A DNA stretch of 13,029 nucleotides, from assembly GCA_947088415.1 (NCBI GenBank), contig CAMUGK010000018.1, forward strand, positions 1-13,029. Reading direction: 5' to 3'. The notes under the pieces are model-generated. The model saw only the letters and a program-made list of their open reading frames with translations. It was not told where the DNA came from and made no database searches. Origin of the DNA: an uncultured Bacillota bacterium. GTDB taxonomy: Bacteria; Bacillota; Clostridia; Christensenellales; UBA1242. Below, piece after piece: positions 12,995-13,029 of the stretch (its first letter is position 1; every line of letters begins with the position of its first letter). The position numbers were made by a program, and so were the translations under genes.

Positions 12995-13029
12995 ATGAAA
13001 TACCAAGATTTTTATGAAAGAAAAAAGGG
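12995..13029 (+). CDS. Start of an unidentified gene, cut by the window edge
   Basis: The ATG at 12995 follows AGGAG with normal spacing and a strong promoter. It opens a frame reading MKYQDFYERKK with no stop before the window ends. Only eleven full codons are visible, too few to assign a family. The gene has its own promoter, so it probably forms a separate transcription unit from engB and the methyltransferase. Confidence 0.6.
   Translation, partial: MKYQDFYERKK

Overview
The window reads as chromosomal DNA of a low-GC, standard-code bacterium of the Firmicutes type, most likely an uncultured gut Clostridia or related lineage. The reasons are the strong A/T bias, TGG for Trp with TGA used as stop, lipobox lipoproteins, AGGAG/GGAG ribosome sites, sigma-A-like promoters with TGn extensions, and long surface proteins built from fibronectin-III/Ig-like units. 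The exact taxon cannot be read from the sequence. All convincing genes lie on the + strand.

Positions 1-189 are a very A/T-rich intergenic region with a possible weak hairpin (21-36) and a good promoter (TTGATA, 18 nt, TGtTAGAAT). It drives a 9.9-kb gene (190-10110) for a 3306-residue lipoprotein. Its order is signal peptide and lipobox Cys22, one BIG2-like domain, about 25 divergent Fn3/Ig-like units as a stalk, and a C-terminal beta-helix/GLUG-like tip. This is the layout of a fibrillar surface adhesin, but lipid-anchored at the N-terminus. After 38 nt comes a second lipoprotein (10149-11042) of unknown family, with lipobox Cys24 and a C-terminal membrane helix, so both ends should be held in the membrane.

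The second half is housekeeping: engB (ribosome-assembly GTPase) and an RlmD/TrmA-family 23S rRNA uracil-C5 methyltransferase, joined by an ATGA overlap as a ribosome-biogenesis operon. A strong terminator (11033-11057) separates them from the lipoprotein pair. A new promoter (12944-12972) and ribosome site then start a gene that runs off the window.

The most interesting signals are regulatory. (1) A perfect 12-bp hairpin followed by T5 sits inside the second lipoprotein gene, with its loop on the lipobox cysteine codon. It looks like an intrinsic terminator embedded in the signal-peptide coding region. (2) The two genes with no Shine-Dalgarno sequence (10149 and 11094) both carry TAAAAT exactly six bases before ATG, which places the predicted transcription start on the start codon (leaderless mRNA). 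(3) The stop codon of the second lipoprotein lies inside the terminator stem, and the next promoter begins two bases after the terminator.
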